NCBI GenBank assembly: GCA_963693365.1
Contig: CAVNZM010000001.1
Coordinates: 13,826,001 to 13,890,000 of the forward strand
Direction of reading: 5' to 3'
DNA from: Amoebidium appalachense
Lineage: Eukaryota > Ichthyosporea
Length of the DNA stretch: 64,000 bases
Position 1 is the first letter of the stretch, and every line of letters begins with the position of its first letter. Under the pieces are notes generated by a model. It was not told the origin of the DNA and searched no databases. It saw only the letters and a program-made list of their open reading frames with translations. Positions 1 to 13,062 of this stretch are shown in pieces. Position numbers and translations under genes: made by a program.

Positions 1-193
1 GAATGCAAAAAAAACACTGAGGACGCGCAAACCGAGAAGAAGAGTTAGTGATAATGGAAAACAAACAGTAAACACGCGCAAAACGAGGAGACTTGCACAT
101 GTACAGCCCACACAACTTCTGGAATCTGGACTGTTCAAAACGAAAAGTGCACATGCATCAACTCGGCAGTGGCAAAAAGGTGTCACTTTGGCG

Positions 194-201
194 TGACGTC
201 A
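194..201. promoter_or_regulatory. CRE palindrome TGACGTCA, first copy
   Basis: This is a perfect 8-bp CREB/ATF-type bZIP site. A second perfect copy lies at 240-247 and a reverse CCAAT box lies between them at 221-225. The pair is about 620-670 bp upstream of the PP2C start codon. Function is inferred from motif identity and spacing. Confidence 0.5.
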
Positions 202-239
202 ATCAGTTTACGCACCTATGATTGGCCAGTTAAGAGCCA

Positions 240-247
240 TGACGTCA
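240..247. promoter_or_regulatory. CRE palindrome TGACGTCA, second copy
   Basis: This is the second perfect bZIP palindrome of the pair upstream of the PP2C gene, 46 bp from the first, so both would lie on nearly the same face after about 4.4 helical turns. Binding is inferred from the motif only. Confidence 0.5.
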
Positions 248-865
248 CACGCTTGGTAGGAGACGCGTTACTGTTTCCGCCGGCCCGGCAGTCACGGGAA
301 ACCAGCGGATAGACGGGCTATATGTACTTCTAAAAAGGATAAAAGGGCTGTTTTAGGCTGTAACGCCCTATATATATGTATATTTGTGCATGAACATATA
401 TTTTCCTGTTGCCAAAAGGTGCAAGGGATTGATGACGCAAACACAGCCGGGCCTAAAACTATATATAGCATTCTTACATTTAAAAGGCACTATTTTTGGA
501 AGGTGACAAGATCTGTCAAAACCAAAGGGCCCGGCCGGCCGGACCTCAGCAGCAGCGGGCTGCAGCGTTCGGTTTTCCACTTCTGCAGAAAAGTTATTGC
601 CGCAGCTGTTGTTTTTTTTACTTACGGAGACAGTTTACAAACATTTTTTTTGTATAGAGAAAGGTGTTATTTGCACGTTATATAACGGTGTAAATAAGTG
701 GTAGCTCCTATCCTTTTAGGATTTTTTTTTGTGGTTTTTTTCCCGCCCGTCACGATAGCCACCACTAGCTAGCGCTCCTAGTCGGACGCTCTTCTGGGCA
801 GCTGCACACTCCTGAACATCACATCACATCCAATTGAAAGTCCTCTGTCCACTCTCTCCGTTAAT

Positions 866-2078
866 ATGAGCCTTACAGCACACCCGCCGCTTATGCGGCG
901 GCGAAGGTCTAATGAGCTTCGCAGTGCTCTTCTCGCAAAACACAGAGATGCCTTGCTGACCAGATACATAGATGAAGAGTGGTTTGAAGAGATGACACGC
1001 CTACCAGTCGCCCCATCCCTCATCGTTACCTCGGCCGAAACACCGGGCGAGATTCTGCGCGTAGCTATCGAGTATCTGAAAACGAGGTATGCTCTTGCAG
1101 TGAAGAGGAAGGAGAGCGGAGCAGGAGAGGATGCAACCGACACGACGGAACGGCCCGAGACCCCAGAAGAGTTACCACACCCCCACACAACGCAGGGTTT
1201 GCGCTTGGTCGGGAAAATATACAAGAAATTGGAGCAGGTTGGGTTTGAGAAGTTCAAGCTTGAGCCAAAGGAGAACGCACCGGCTGTGGAGGAGGAAACG
1301 GAAACGGACTTGTATGATTCGGTTGGTATGGCAAAGGCGGTGATGAGCTGCCTGGACAGGGAGATTGAGGTGTGGAAGAAGGAGGAGAGGCACAAGCAGG
1401 AACATGCACCGTCATATTTTGGTGACATTGTCGTGTGCGCGGACAAGGGCCGACGCATGAGCATGGAAGACAAGCACGTTGTCATTTCGGATCTGAATGC
1501 ATGTTTCGGCCTGGAGGACGAAGGCTACCCGTACCAAGCGTTTTTCGCTGTCTATGACGGCCACGGTGGTGTTGAGGCGGCAGAGTACACACGAATCCAT
1601 CTACATGCAAACATTGTACGGTCAGAGTATTTCAAGACCGACATAGAAAAGGCCATGAAGGAAGGGTTTAGCAAAACGGATCGGGATTTCTTGGCACGGG
1701 CCGAACGGGACAATGTTGCAAGCGGCTGTACGTGCATCGTTAGTATAGTGCGCGGTGACCGTCTTCACACAGCGTGGCTGGGCGATTCACAGGCTATGCT
1801 ATGCCGCAGGTATGACCTATCAACACACTTGTGCGGTGGGAAGGTTGTTCGGTGGGGGTGGCAGTGGGAGAAGTGGGTAGGTTGGGGGGAGGTGGGGAGG
1901 GGAGGGGGAGGGCGGGAAATGATTAAGCGGGGTAAACGTGCAATTACGAACGTCTCTGCACCAATTCCCGTTTTCTTTCGGACGGTTTTCCACTTCTTGG
2001 TTTTGCACGTTTTTATCCACGTTCCTGGTTATCTAGATCGGTGGTGGCAGGGTTGGATTGGCCAAGGGGTGGTGGTGT

Positions 2079-2110
<32 letters not shown>

Positions 2111-2341
2111 TGTGCGGGTGTGCAAGGGTGTGTATATGCTCTGGTGCCGAGGGGGCCCTGGGAGGAAAAGCTGTTAACATATCCATCCACCCACACTTCT
2201 CTGGCGTTTCACCGTGGTTGCTAACGAGCGCTGCCTGTGCCTTTTCTCCGTCTTCTTATGGTTCGGCGGTGCATTGACGGTTCCGTTCATGGGATAATCC
2301 AACTTATTTTTCTGACCCGAAGCAGCCCCCCTCTCCCCCCC

Positions 2342-2373
<32 letters not shown>

Positions 2374-2951
2374 TTTTTCCTCTCCCGCCCTCCGGGCCTC
2401 AGATTTTTTTTAAACCCCATAGAGAACTCCCAATTGTGATTTGATTGAGCATGTGGTGTGCTTAGTCTTTCCTGAAGCAACCCCTCCTCCCCTTCCCCCC
2501 CCCACCTCTCCGCCTCTCTCGTTCCCCCTCTCTCTTTATCTCTCTCTCTTTCTCTCTCTCTCTCTTTCTCTCTCTCCCCCTCCCCCCCCCCCCCCCCCCC
2601 CCCCCCCCCGTTATTCTCTTGATATACTTTTCTAACACCAATACAGCCTATCCCAGTTATCTGATAACCAGCGTTCACACGTGTGTGCTAAGTTTCGTCG
2701 TGGCTTGCCCTTGCGCCTTCCCCACTTTTCTCGTTTCAGTCAAGAGGCCCTGCCCGAGTTGTATGGCGTAGTTGCACGTGAACACATCACAAACTGACAT
2801 CCATTAGGCACACGCACGTGGACAGACAGTTCACTTTCTCAATCGTGCATGTTTGTATGCTCTCACCTACACAAACCAACTCAATCTTTACCGTGTTACT
2901 ATTCGGCTTGCTGATCATGTGCTTTTTGTTATCCCGCCCCCCCACCCCCCA

Positions 2952-3005
<54 letters not shown>

Positions 3006-3032
3006 CCTCTTCCCCCTCCCCGCTCCCCTCCT

Positions 3033-3063
<31 letters not shown>

Positions 3064-3876
3064 TCCCCCCCATCCCCACCCCACCCCACGGTGTCACCGC
3101 TTATTTCTGTCTTAGCTACTGCCGTGATATGGTCGGTCCTTTGAGTCACGGTTGACGATGGGCAACATCGTTTCATTCGCCATGGATTGATTTCTTTGAC
3201 TTTCATCCACGCATGCATAAACTCACCAACCAGCATCCACATCCCGCCTTCATTTTGTCATGTGTCGCTTTTAATCTTGCTCTCATGCCTACACCAACGC
3301 ACCACCCTGCAGATCCATCTCCAAACCCCGAACCCTTCCTACACTCTTGCTCACCATTCTCTTGTTTTAACCCATGGCAGGGGCGAGCCAGTTAGCGGCA
3401 TGTGCCAGCCCCACAAGCCCGACCGCGAAGACGAAAAGGCCCGCATCGAAGGGCTGGGCGGGGTCGTCGTGTGGCACGGCGCGTGGCGCGTAAACGGCGT
3501 ACTTAGCGTCGCGCGCGCGATCGGCGACCGGCAACTGAAGAAATATGTTGTTAGTGACTGCGACTATTCCTCTACGGAGCTCGGAAACGGCGAGAGTTTC
3601 CTTTGTCTTGCGTGCGACGGGTTGTGGGATGTTATGGAGCCGAGGAACGTGATTGATTTTGTGGACAAGCATGCGGTGGAGGGAAAGCCCAGCTCGGAGA
3701 TTGCAAAGGCGCTGGTTAAGCACGCGCTGGGGCTTGGCTCGGCTGACAACATATCGGTCATTGTCGTGTTTTTCAAGGTGCGTGTGTACGTGCGTGCAAT
3801 GGGGAGACTTTTTTGGGGGGGGAGGGGGTTGTTTTTGTGGGCTGTATGCTTGGCATGCTGTGACCCTCCCCCGTCC

Positions 3877-3909
<33 letters not shown>

Positions 3910-3914
3910 CCACC

Positions 3915-3974
<60 letters not shown>

Positions 3975-4406
3975 GGCGTCTCCTCATGTTAACAATATCA
4001 GAGGCACGCGCACATGCACTCGTCGTTTCCGTCTTCACATTCCCTCCACCTTTTTCTCTTCTCCCTGCCTCCCCCCCCCCCTCCCCCCCCCCCCCCCCCC
4101 CCCCCTCTCTCTCCTTCCCCTCTCCCTCTCCCCTCCCCCCCTCCCCCTCTCCCTCTGTGGGCCCTTTACCGCCATACTCTCTCCCCACGTGTTTATCATC
4201 GCACACCTTCGTACTCCGCCCCATGCTCCAGGGCATATCACTCCGCCCGCTTCCCCTCTTGCCCTGAAGTTTACGAGTGTATATTACAAGTGCTACCCCG
4301 TTTTCTTCTCCAAATGCTTACTGGCATGTTTTGGTTGCTTCTGCTTCTGAATAATTTTCTTCTGTCGTGCTTTAACCTTCATCTACCTTCTTCACGTCGG
4401 CCTCCA

Positions 4407-4442
<36 letters not shown>

Positions 4443-4764
4443 ATGCTAAATGTGTTCTTCGTACTCCGTTACCCATTCCAACTTTTTTACCCCCCCCCCC
4501 CCCCCCCCCCCCCCTTTCCCCCCCCCTACCTCCCCGCCCCCGGTCTCCTGCCACTCAGCTGTCTGCAACATCTCGCTCGTTATGTGACCTCTTATATGTT
4601 TATGTTATACTGTTTTTGGCACACACTCGCATCCCTTTCCATCGCTACGCACGCACACGCACACTGGCGCGCGCACGCACACACACACATACACGCACAC
4701 CCGCGCGCACGCACACGCACCGCGCGTGTGTGCGGCAACACACACACTAACACACGCACGGGCG

Positions 4765-4815
<51 letters not shown>

Positions 4816-5247
4816 ACAAATGCGCACACACATTCTCTATCCGCTAAAGCTATAGAGACTAGTATGTGTGCATCTCCGCACCCTCTGAATCTGTACATCT
4901 CCCCTCTCCTCTCTCCTTGCTTCCTCCTTTCCCAACCTTTCTTACCAACCTTGTGTTTTATATAATGCAATCAGGGGAGGGGGAGGGGGGAGTTTGCAAC
5001 AAACGTTAACCTATATTCAATACATATTCAGTTTACATATATACACAGAGAAGGGTGCACATACACACCCGTGGGGGGGAGGGGGGGGGGGGATACAGAG
5101 AAAACCCGCATCACCATTCCCATACTGCAACACATTCATTCCATGCAACATGTATGTGTTCCACATGTGTACCTGCGCACGTGCACAAGCGTACACCAAG
5201 GTGGAGCGGGGGAGGGGGGAGGGGGGTTTGATGGGGGCGGTGCTGTT

Positions 5248-5278
<31 letters not shown>

Positions 5279-5366
5279 GGGGGGGGGTAGCGTACGCGAT
5301 GAGTCTGAGTCTGAGTCTGAGTCTGTGTTTGCTTGTGTGTGTGTGTGTGCGCGCTGCGCGCGCCTG

Positions 5367-5426
<60 letters not shown>

Positions 5427-5432
5427 GGGGGA

Positions 5433-5467
<35 letters not shown>

Positions 5468-5776
5468 TAGGGAGGGGTATGTATACAGCTAAAACAGCTC
5501 TGCTCCCCCGAGTACTTTTATACATTATTTTGTGTTTTATTACACCTGTACGGCCTACCCACCTAGTGGTGTTGACAGGGTGGGGGGTATGCCCAGGATC
5601 GTGCCCTTGCAGCCGTGGCGGCCGCCGCCAGCGAGGAAAAGGACGATCTGATGGACGAATCAGATGACTCCCCGGCACCCAATGAGGAGCAACCCCCGGC
5701 ACCGGCCGCAGCCATAGGCAATGCACCGCGTTCCCCTGGCCCCGTGCCTGATATCATCGAGACAAAGGCGGATTGA
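866..5776 (+). CDS. PP2C-family Ser/Thr protein phosphatase, PPM1E/PPM1F-like
   Basis: There are three exons: 866-1809, 3381-3777 and 5597-5776, with GT-AG introns of 1571 and 1819 bp and matching phases (2, then 0). The product is 506 aa. Visible PP2C motifs in order are RRMSMED (196-202), YDGHGG with metal-binding D231, WLGDSQ before the first splice, DREDEKARIEGLGG (329-342), WRVNGVLSVARAIGD (350-364), ACDGLWD with D394, and SADNIS with D437. The family removes phosphate from Ser/Thr using Mg/Mn. The run of motifs, and the DREDEKARIE and WRVNG segments in particular, is closest to the animal PPM1E/F (POPX) branch. About 170 N-terminal residues are mostly charged and helical. The tail (448-506) is acidic and Pro/Ala-rich, so probably disordered. 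The start is the first ATG of the open frame. Both introns are dominated by (CA)n and poly(C). No lesion was seen. Confidence 0.9.
2329..2609. repeat. Poly(C), (CT)n and second poly(C) in PP2C intron 1
   Basis: A long C run near 2343-2373 is followed by a CT-rich tract and another C run near 2583-2609. A (TG)n tract lies just upstream around 2072-2110. All are intronic simple sequence. Confidence 0.9.
2950..3068. repeat. (CA)n-(GA)n-poly(C) compound repeat, PP2C intron 1
   Basis: A CA tract runs directly into a GA tract and then, after a short CT-rich stretch, into poly(C). It lies about 300 bp before the exon 2 acceptor. Confidence 0.9.
3877..3973. repeat. Poly(C) followed by (CA)n, PP2C intron 2
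   Basis: Poly(C) is followed by an almost pure CA tract of about 55 bases ending at 3973. It is intronic. Confidence 0.9.
4640..4830. repeat. Alternating purine-pyrimidine tract (CA/CG)n, PP2C intron 2
   Basis: CA steps are mixed with GC/CG steps over nearly 190 bp, then become pure CA. Alternating CA/CG is the sequence type known to form left-handed DNA most easily; whether it does so here is inference. Confidence 0.8.
5254..5466. repeat. Poly(G), TCTGAG array, poly(T) and second poly(G), PP2C intron 2
   Basis: A G run (about 5262-5287) is followed by four tandem GAGTCT-type hexamers (5299-5323), a T run of about 47 (5371-5417) and a second G run (about 5427-5466). It lies about 130 bp before the exon 3 acceptor. 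Confidence 0.85.
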
Positions 5777-6356
5777 GGTGGGTTTTCTAGGGTGGCCCTT
5801 GGTCGGTATGCTCTCTCGACAGTATTTTTTGGCTCTTTGTGTGTTAACGATCCCTTTCTTCTTTCTTGTTTGATTTCATTCTCTCCTTTTGTTTGTTTTT
5901 GTTTGTATGCGGGCGGGTGGGTGGGCGGTGTGCATGTGAGTAAGTGAGAGAGTGAGTGAGTGGGTGTGCTTATTTGTCTATGTGTGTGTGTGTCCGGGTG
6001 TCCGGGTGTGTGTATACAGGCATGTGTGTTGTGCTGGCGTGCAGTTGATGGTGTACCTGGGTAACACAAAATGTGTGTTTAATTCCCATGGAAGTGGCAG
6101 CCACCCATAGTACAGGGATACCATTGCATATCGCGACTGCTTCGTACTACAGTGAAACCTTGGGCTCGCACTTGGGCAACGGCACTAGCATGCGCACGCA
6201 CACACAGACACACGTTTGGGCACAAGCATACACGCACACATGCATGCACTTGCACTCACACACACGTCGAAGCACACACATGGATAAATTTACCCACAAT
6301 CATATACACATATACAAACACCTCGCTCACATAGACAGTGTCCAGGCACATGCTGC

Positions 6357-6372
6357 GCATGCACACACACAT

Positions 6373-6421
<49 letters not shown>

Positions 6422-6450
6422 CACACACTCATGCACACACATGCATACAT

Positions 6451-6505
<55 letters not shown>

Positions 6506-6537
6506 CACACACACACACACACAGACACACACACGCA
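6357..6537. repeat. (CA)n array with ATG interruptions
   Basis: CA steps are broken by short ATGCA units, giving His-Thr or Cys-Val frames with no protein character. A poly(T)-poly(G) block follows at about 6620-6657. Confidence 0.9.
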
Positions 6538-6620
6538 CAAAAGCACACACAAGGAAAGCACTTGCGGACTCTGTACTCTGGTGCGACACAGGGACTCGAC
6601 AAACAAGGAATGCCATAGTC

Positions 6621-6651
<31 letters not shown>

Positions 6652-7446
6652 GGGGGGTGTTTCCATTCTGGTCGGGTTTTGACTTAGACTGCTAATCCTT
6701 GTGCTGGTAACAGGTTAGAAGGATCTGCACGACGAGTGTGCCAGTTCTCTTCAATCGTTCAGCCACCTGTATGCACCGGACAGCTTATTGGGTTGGAGTG
6801 CAGCGGATATCCGAGGTCCCCTCCCCATTTCGTGTGTTCCTAGGTTTTCACACCGTTCCTTTGTTTTATTTTTATTTATTTGATTATTGATTAATGATTG
6901 ATTTATTTAATTTATTATTTTGGTTGTGTCGCTTGTTTTGGTCTTGTTCAGCGTTTTTGGGTTTTAGCAATTGTGGAAGCAACTGCTATTTTGCGTTATT
7001 GGTTCCCCATCACTGGCCTGGAGATGTTTTATTCACTAATGACATATGGTGTGGACAGCATGAGATTTCACAGATGTTTCGCTTTTTCCTTTCCTGTGTT
7101 TTGAGGGGACCTGTTGCATTACTTGTTGCAGTGAACGCGTTAACGAGTTAGTAGGTTTTGAATTAGTTTAGGTGGAGGAAGAAGTTTTTCTGGGAACCGT
7201 TTACGCTGTTTACTCGAGACACAGAGAATTACTCGAGGCACGGGGACTGCCGGGAGACACAAGCTAGCCATGTGTGTGTTGGTGTTTCCCTGACTGCTTT
7301 GGGAGCTCACTTTATCATTTATCCTGCTGGCTAGTGGTCACCATTAGGACGGTATATATATACATATGCATGTTCCATACCGGGGTCGTGCAATGTTGAC
7401 ACTACATTCACGTTTCAGAAGCTCGCACAACCGCACCTTCGGCTTA

Positions 7447-7540
7447 AAGTTTAACGATTCGCATTTTACACGGGTCACACGCATAAAATATAAGTTTAAC
7501 AATTTGCATTTTACACAAGGCACACGCTTTAAAATTTATA
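7447..7540. repeat. Two-copy degenerate tandem repeat of about 45 bp
   Basis: Two successive blocks share AGTTTAAC, TTGCATTTTACAC or TCGCATTTTACAC, and CACACGC, with a few substitutions. Copy one is about 7447-7491 and copy two about 7492-7540. Function is unknown. Confidence 0.6.
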
Positions 7541-7824
7541 TATATGATGTACTTCACAGGTCCTCGAGTTGGTGCACGACCATATTTTATATTGTTCTTG
7601 AACAATAAAAATGTAGGAATATATAGTAGCAAGGTTGCGGCACTGAGGTGCACACAGACAGCACTGCGTCGTGTGATCATGACATGCATGGTGTACTGTG
7701 CGCGTGGTGGTGGTATAGCAACTCGAGTATATATATTAGTCTATGGCCAGTATCTTTTTTCTGTACACCCACTGCCAACCGTCCACTTCTGCGAATTTCC
7801 GACTCAGGCTGCACATTGTTCCTA

Positions 7825-7832
7825 GGCCTGGA

Positions 7833-7870
<38 letters not shown>
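7825..7870. repeat. Poly(C) tract
   Basis: This is a nearly uninterrupted C run of about 45 bases in intergenic DNA. Confidence 0.9.
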
Positions 7871-7873
<3 letters not shown>

Positions 7874-8452
7874 CTCTCCAACTGTTGCAATTGCAGGCAA
7901 AGCTGTAGTCCAGGCCAAAGTGTAGTCCAACTTGAAATCCTGCACAAGGCCTTAAGGTGTAGACGATGTCATGACATACCGTGTATAGCCGGAGCTCTCC
8001 CTTCCCCGCTTCCCCCGGCCCATTTTACACCCATGGCCATGGCCACCTGAACTTGTTCCGGATCCCTCAGGATCGTCTACCGTCCTCTCATGAGATCAAC
8101 CTCCTATCCCCCCCCCCCCCCCCTCCCCCCCTCCCGTCCCAAGACGTGGGCGCACCCGAAGTATTCTCTCCGCTTATTATACATTCTCAGTTTATGTTTT
8201 TCACTCGTACATTGTGTTGTCCGTTAACGATGTGAATATGTACGTGGTGAAAGCTATCATAATGACGCATTTACCAAGTCCCCCCTTGTTTTGTACCACC
8301 GAGTTCTGGGACAGTGTCTGCAGTTTTCATTTCCAGCTTGCCTCCTCCCCCTACGCGTAACCTCTTACTCTACTACATTTCCCTTGTTCCCTAGATATCT
8401 TTACGTTTGCCACCTATATCCTAGTGTGTTCGCCGCCCCTCATTCTTCCGCC

Positions 8453-8453
8453 A

Positions 8454-8502
<49 letters not shown>

Positions 8503-8503
8503 G

Positions 8504-8556
<53 letters not shown>
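8453..8556. repeat. (CA)n array, interrupted once
   Basis: Two CA blocks are separated by CCTGG near 8499-8503. The array is intergenic. Confidence 0.9.
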
Positions 8557-8558
<2 letters not shown>

Positions 8559-8624
8559 CACCTCTCCCGCTCCTCCTCCATCCCCACCCCCCCGCTCCAT
8601 CCCTATATAAATTTCGCTTTTTAT

Positions 8625-8989
8625 TCTCTTTTTTTTAAGGGGGATGGGTGGGGGTGATGGTAGATGAACAGGTGAGCCAGGGTGAGCCAGGGTGAGCTTT
8701 TGCTCCGAGGAGGTTTTTGTTTTGTTTTTTTTGTTTATTGTTTCGTCAAACCAGCAGGTAGGAATGGAGAAGGATGGAGAAAGATGGGCAGAAGAACAAG
8801 AAACGGTAATGGTCACGTTAAAGGTACCCACGCGTTATGGAATCTGTGGGAGAGGCGGAGAAGAACTTCAAGGAAGAAGGAAAGGTACCAGGACCAGGGG
8901 GTCATGCGCATGTGGGGGTGTGTGTGCATATGCAAGTGCTCAGGTATGTGTGTGTGCGTGCGCACGTAAACACGTGTGTGTGTGTTAGT

Positions 8990-9058
<69 letters not shown>

Positions 9059-9457
9059 CGCGTGTGCGCGTGTATGTGTGTGTGTGTGTATGTGTGTGTG
9101 TTTTTTATCCCGCGGCCGTTTTGTTCCCGGAGGTACCCCTAGGGGCCCTCAGGGGGGAATTACCGTCTTCCACCCAGCACCGACAGTACTCTAGCTAGGG
9201 TGCTACGATGCTATTAGCTAAAACTAACACGCCTATAACAGTCCTAACTATATGTACACATTTTGCCCAGGGCATCAACCCCAGCCACGCTGTGTGTGTG
9301 TGTGTGTGGTGTGTGTTTGTGCCTGCCCTTGGTTGTGTTTCGTAAGCATGTGCCGCCGGTATGTGGTCCCAGGGCGCGTGCACGTGCTGCGTGTGCACAT
9401 GCCATAACTTTAACTGCATTTCTCTCTCCCCACCCGCCCTCTTCCCCTCCCCACCCT

Positions 9458-9488
<31 letters not shown>

Positions 9489-9489
9489 A

Positions 9490-9520
<31 letters not shown>

Positions 9521-9840
9521 CTCACACACCCATCTGCACCTTTCCCCTAAAGCCAAACTCCGACCCCATTGATTAATTTCTTCTTCCCTCGCATTGGATT
9601 GGGTGAATATTCAGACCACGTGAATGGTCTCTCACGATATTGCGTCCCTTTTTGGTTTTTTCTCTATGCAAAACAAATGGGTGAAGAGGGTGGATGCCAA
9701 GAAAGCAGGAGGGACGGTGAGGGTGAAAGGACAGGCAGGCGAGTTGCACGTGGGGAGGAACGACGGGAGAGATCTGTTTCGTTCAACAAAGTTTAGCATG
9801 CTGGCAGGTGCCGGTGCATGCGCGTTGTTGGTGGTGTAAT
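8625..9840 (+). other. Exon-like segments of a possible small gene, doubtful
   Basis: Three short segments look more like coding DNA than their surroundings. One starts after an acceptor-like cagcag at about 8758 and contains EKDGERWAEEQET before a GTAATG. A second, near 8825-8885, lies between aaag and GTACCAG. A third, at 9668-9838, reads as a Lys/Arg-rich peptide containing NKWVKRVDAKKAGGTVRVK and ends at a stop. No start codon, family match or consistent phase chain ties them together. They may be remnants or chance. Confidence 0.15.
8989..9100. repeat. (TG)n array
   Basis: This is a pure TG tract up to about 9054 followed by TG with CG and TA interruptions. Confidence 0.9.
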
Positions 9841-9869
9841 TTAGTGACGTCCCATTGGCGTTAAGTCAC

Positions 9870-9896
9870 GGTGCGTGTGTGTGCGTGTGTGTGCGT

Positions 9897-9940
<44 letters not shown>

Positions 9941-10093
9941 CGTGTGCGTGTGTGTGTGTGCGTGCGTGTGTGCACGTGTGTGTGTGTGTGTGTGCGTGCG
10001 TGTGTGTGTGTGTGTGTGTGCGTGTGTGTGTGTGATGATGTGCACGGTACGTGTGTGTGCGTGTGTGTGTGTGTGTGGGGGGGGTGTATGCAT

Positions 10094-10134
<41 letters not shown>

Positions 10135-10150
10135 TGTGTGTCTGTCTATG
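9870..10150. repeat. Imperfect (TG)n array
   Basis: TG steps are interspersed with CG, CA and TA steps over about 280 bp, followed by G-rich DNA at 10167-10228. Confidence 0.9.
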
Positions 10151-10285
10151 TATGTGCTCTTTTTTTTGGGGGGGGGGGAGGGGAAGTTGGCGGGGGGGGG
10201 GGGGAGGGAGGGAGGGGGGGGGGGGGGAAGAGGGAGGGAGGATCCTGCACGTGATAATTATCGTAACGTGGTGTTATTTTTTGTG

Positions 10286-10423
<138 letters not shown>

Positions 10424-12284
10424 AAATGGAAAGACGGAGGGGGGGGGGGGGGGGGGGGGGGGAAAGCATTCTAGACAGGAAAGGAAGACTCTCACTGTCT
10501 GGTCACTCGGATCTATTCTTTGCTTGAATCGCGAATTTGAAACCAATACCAAATCCGGACCATACATAGATAGGCTGGTACATATTGTCAGTCTATCTAG
10601 CGTATTCTTGAGGTAATGGCAACGGAAATAAGTTCTGCTATAGAAAAAAAAGTTTCATTGTTTTGTGTAGATACATACACTGAGAGTTTCTGACATGGAT
10701 GGTGAATATGCAGTTAACGTTTCTACAGCCTACTCGACCCGACAGCGCTTGTTGTGTGTTTCATTCTTCAAAGTCAACAGCCTTGCCTTGCCATCCCCTC
10801 CCAGTGCCACCACAGTCGCACCCTCAATTTCCACATAAGACACCCCAGACCACCACACACTATTTAAGTCATCCAAATTGCAGCATCTCTGAAACAACAA
10901 CACTACGTGGGCTTGGGTGCTTCAGTACATACACGTGAAGTCCTGCTTTCGTTTTCACCGAGAACACATCGGGTCCATTGAACCTAAGGGTATCTCCATT
11001 CTCTTTGCCCGTGTTCAGTGTGACCATTGTGGTTGCCGGAACTAGGACCTCGCCTCTCTCATCCGACGATTCATACACGACCACGTGTTGGTTGTGTCCA
11101 TTGACTTCCATCAAGCTTAAAATGCTTAGCTGCTTGCCCGATAACCACAGCCTCTCCTGACTCGCTTGCTGCCATAAATAATAGAGCTCCTCGCCACTGT
11201 TGATGTCGTACATGATGATGCGTTTAATTTCTGACTGCGGTACATATCCAACAAATGCCTCATCGCTATGTTGCAAAAAAAAAAACTCAGCCAAATGACC
11301 GGATCGGATGGCGCCATGTCGCGTGTTACACGCCAAAGGACGTTGCCTGCTGCAATGTTTTGCGCAACCATCATATCAGACCTTAAATTGTCATTATCAA
11401 AGCGTCTCCACGTACGAGCTTGACTGAAAAAGGGGGTGGGGTCAGAGTGAGTGACTTCACCACCGACCCGTCCGCAAGGCTTTAAAGGACCACTTGATGT
11501 CGATTGTCAGGGGCATCCAATATATAGGAACCCACAATATGCGTCTGGCGGTGGTCAATGAAAAACTCCAACAGCGCGCCAAATTCGCCATCGACAAGCA
11601 GCCATGTTTTCAGCTTCTCCCCTGTGGTAGTATCCCAAAGAACACATCCTTCGGCGTCGTTCTCGTAGTCTCTGGTCAATAACCTATTGTACTTAGTAAC
11701 CAACTGAAAGCTGGTGTTGTCTTCACTAGTACTAAGTGTATGCTCCAACACTCTGCATTTTAGTTCGCCGCGGCACAAGTCCACTGTGCCGGGCCATGGC
11801 AAACAGAAATATGCAAACTCGTCCTGCAGCCGTTCTTTCGCGTTTTCATCCGAGGGCAGCAGCGAATGGATCCCGCCCGTACGGAGGAAATCAAGCACAT
11901 ATTCAAACAGAACAGGCGACCGGTCGATAAAGACCGAACCGTCCGGTCGGTTTTGGACGGTGTGTCGGTCGCTGAACCATGCAGCCAGCATGGAGCCCGG
12001 CACCGAGCACAATCTGGTCGGTGGATTGCTGGTTGAGCTGCCGCACAGACTCGCATTCGGCTGCAAAACGCTCCCTGTGAACACGCAGAACAATAAAAAA
12101 TTGCAGTGAGAACTGATGTGACTTTTATTTAACAGTGTAACCCCCAAACATGTTTATGCGTGTCACGTTGGCATATGTTATAACACACATGGTGGCACAC
12201 ACAAAAACCCACCCACGCGCGCTGCACGTGCACACTCACACGTGGACGCTCGATTGCACGCGCGCGCGCACGCACACACACACA

Positions 12285-12437
<153 letters not shown>

Positions 12438-12980
12438 CACTTATACACACGCGCACACACATACACACAGAGCATGCAAACGTTTATGCACACACAAACA
12501 CGTGCACACCCACTGCCCTATCTCTTGTCAACAGATATCACATACAGAGTAATCCCACATGGCGTGGATGCAAGGTTCATCAGGCCATTTACCAAAAACA
12601 CAAGCAAACACAAGAACCTATGACCATCAAGCAAACATCCCCCCAAGAGGTAGGGAGAGTGTACGGTCAAGTTGAGCACCAAAACGCAAAATAGGATGTA
12701 TGTCAAAGGAAGGGGGGGGGGGGGGGGGGGGGGGGCAACACGTAGCACAAATTGATAAGATGGGCAGGGAAAGGGGTTAGGGGAGGAAGGAAGGAGGTCT
12801 GTTAACCTTCCCTCCCCAGGGGGGGGGAGGGGGGGGTTAGAATTGGCAAGAGATGAGAGCAGTGTGGGGTATTAGAAAGGTGCACGGAACACAAAAGAAA
12901 GGACCAGAAGGAAACGATTGAGGTGTGTGTGAGTGACAGTGAAGGTATGTAGGTGGGGAAGAGGTGGGCGGGCGATCTGA

Positions 12981-13062
12981 AAAGGGGGGGAGGGGGGGGA
13001 GGGGGGGGGGGGGGGGGGGGAGGAACCGGGGGGGGGGAGGGGGGGGGAGGGGGGGGGGAGAT
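12981..13062. repeat. G-rich low-complexity tract beside the exon A donor
   Basis: Runs of G broken by single A or C lie just inside the BTB intron, within 20 bp of the exon A donor. On the gene strand this is C-rich. Confidence 0.85.

Larger units (their letters stand above)
1..865. other. Region upstream of the PP2C gene, probable promoter and 5' UTR
   Basis: No convincing coding sequence is visible in either strand. The stretch holds two perfect CRE palindromes, a reverse CCAAT box at 221-225 and a TATA-like ATATAA near 680, followed by T-rich DNA up to the PP2C start codon. Its position and motif content fit a promoter plus 5' leader. The transcription start cannot be placed from sequence alone. 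Confidence 0.5.

Noticed and set aside
6894-7151. Hydrophobic frame of 85 codons in AT-rich DNA
   Set aside because: The Phe/Leu/Trp/Cys content reflects the T-rich composition, and an overlapping frame looks the same. There is no start context.
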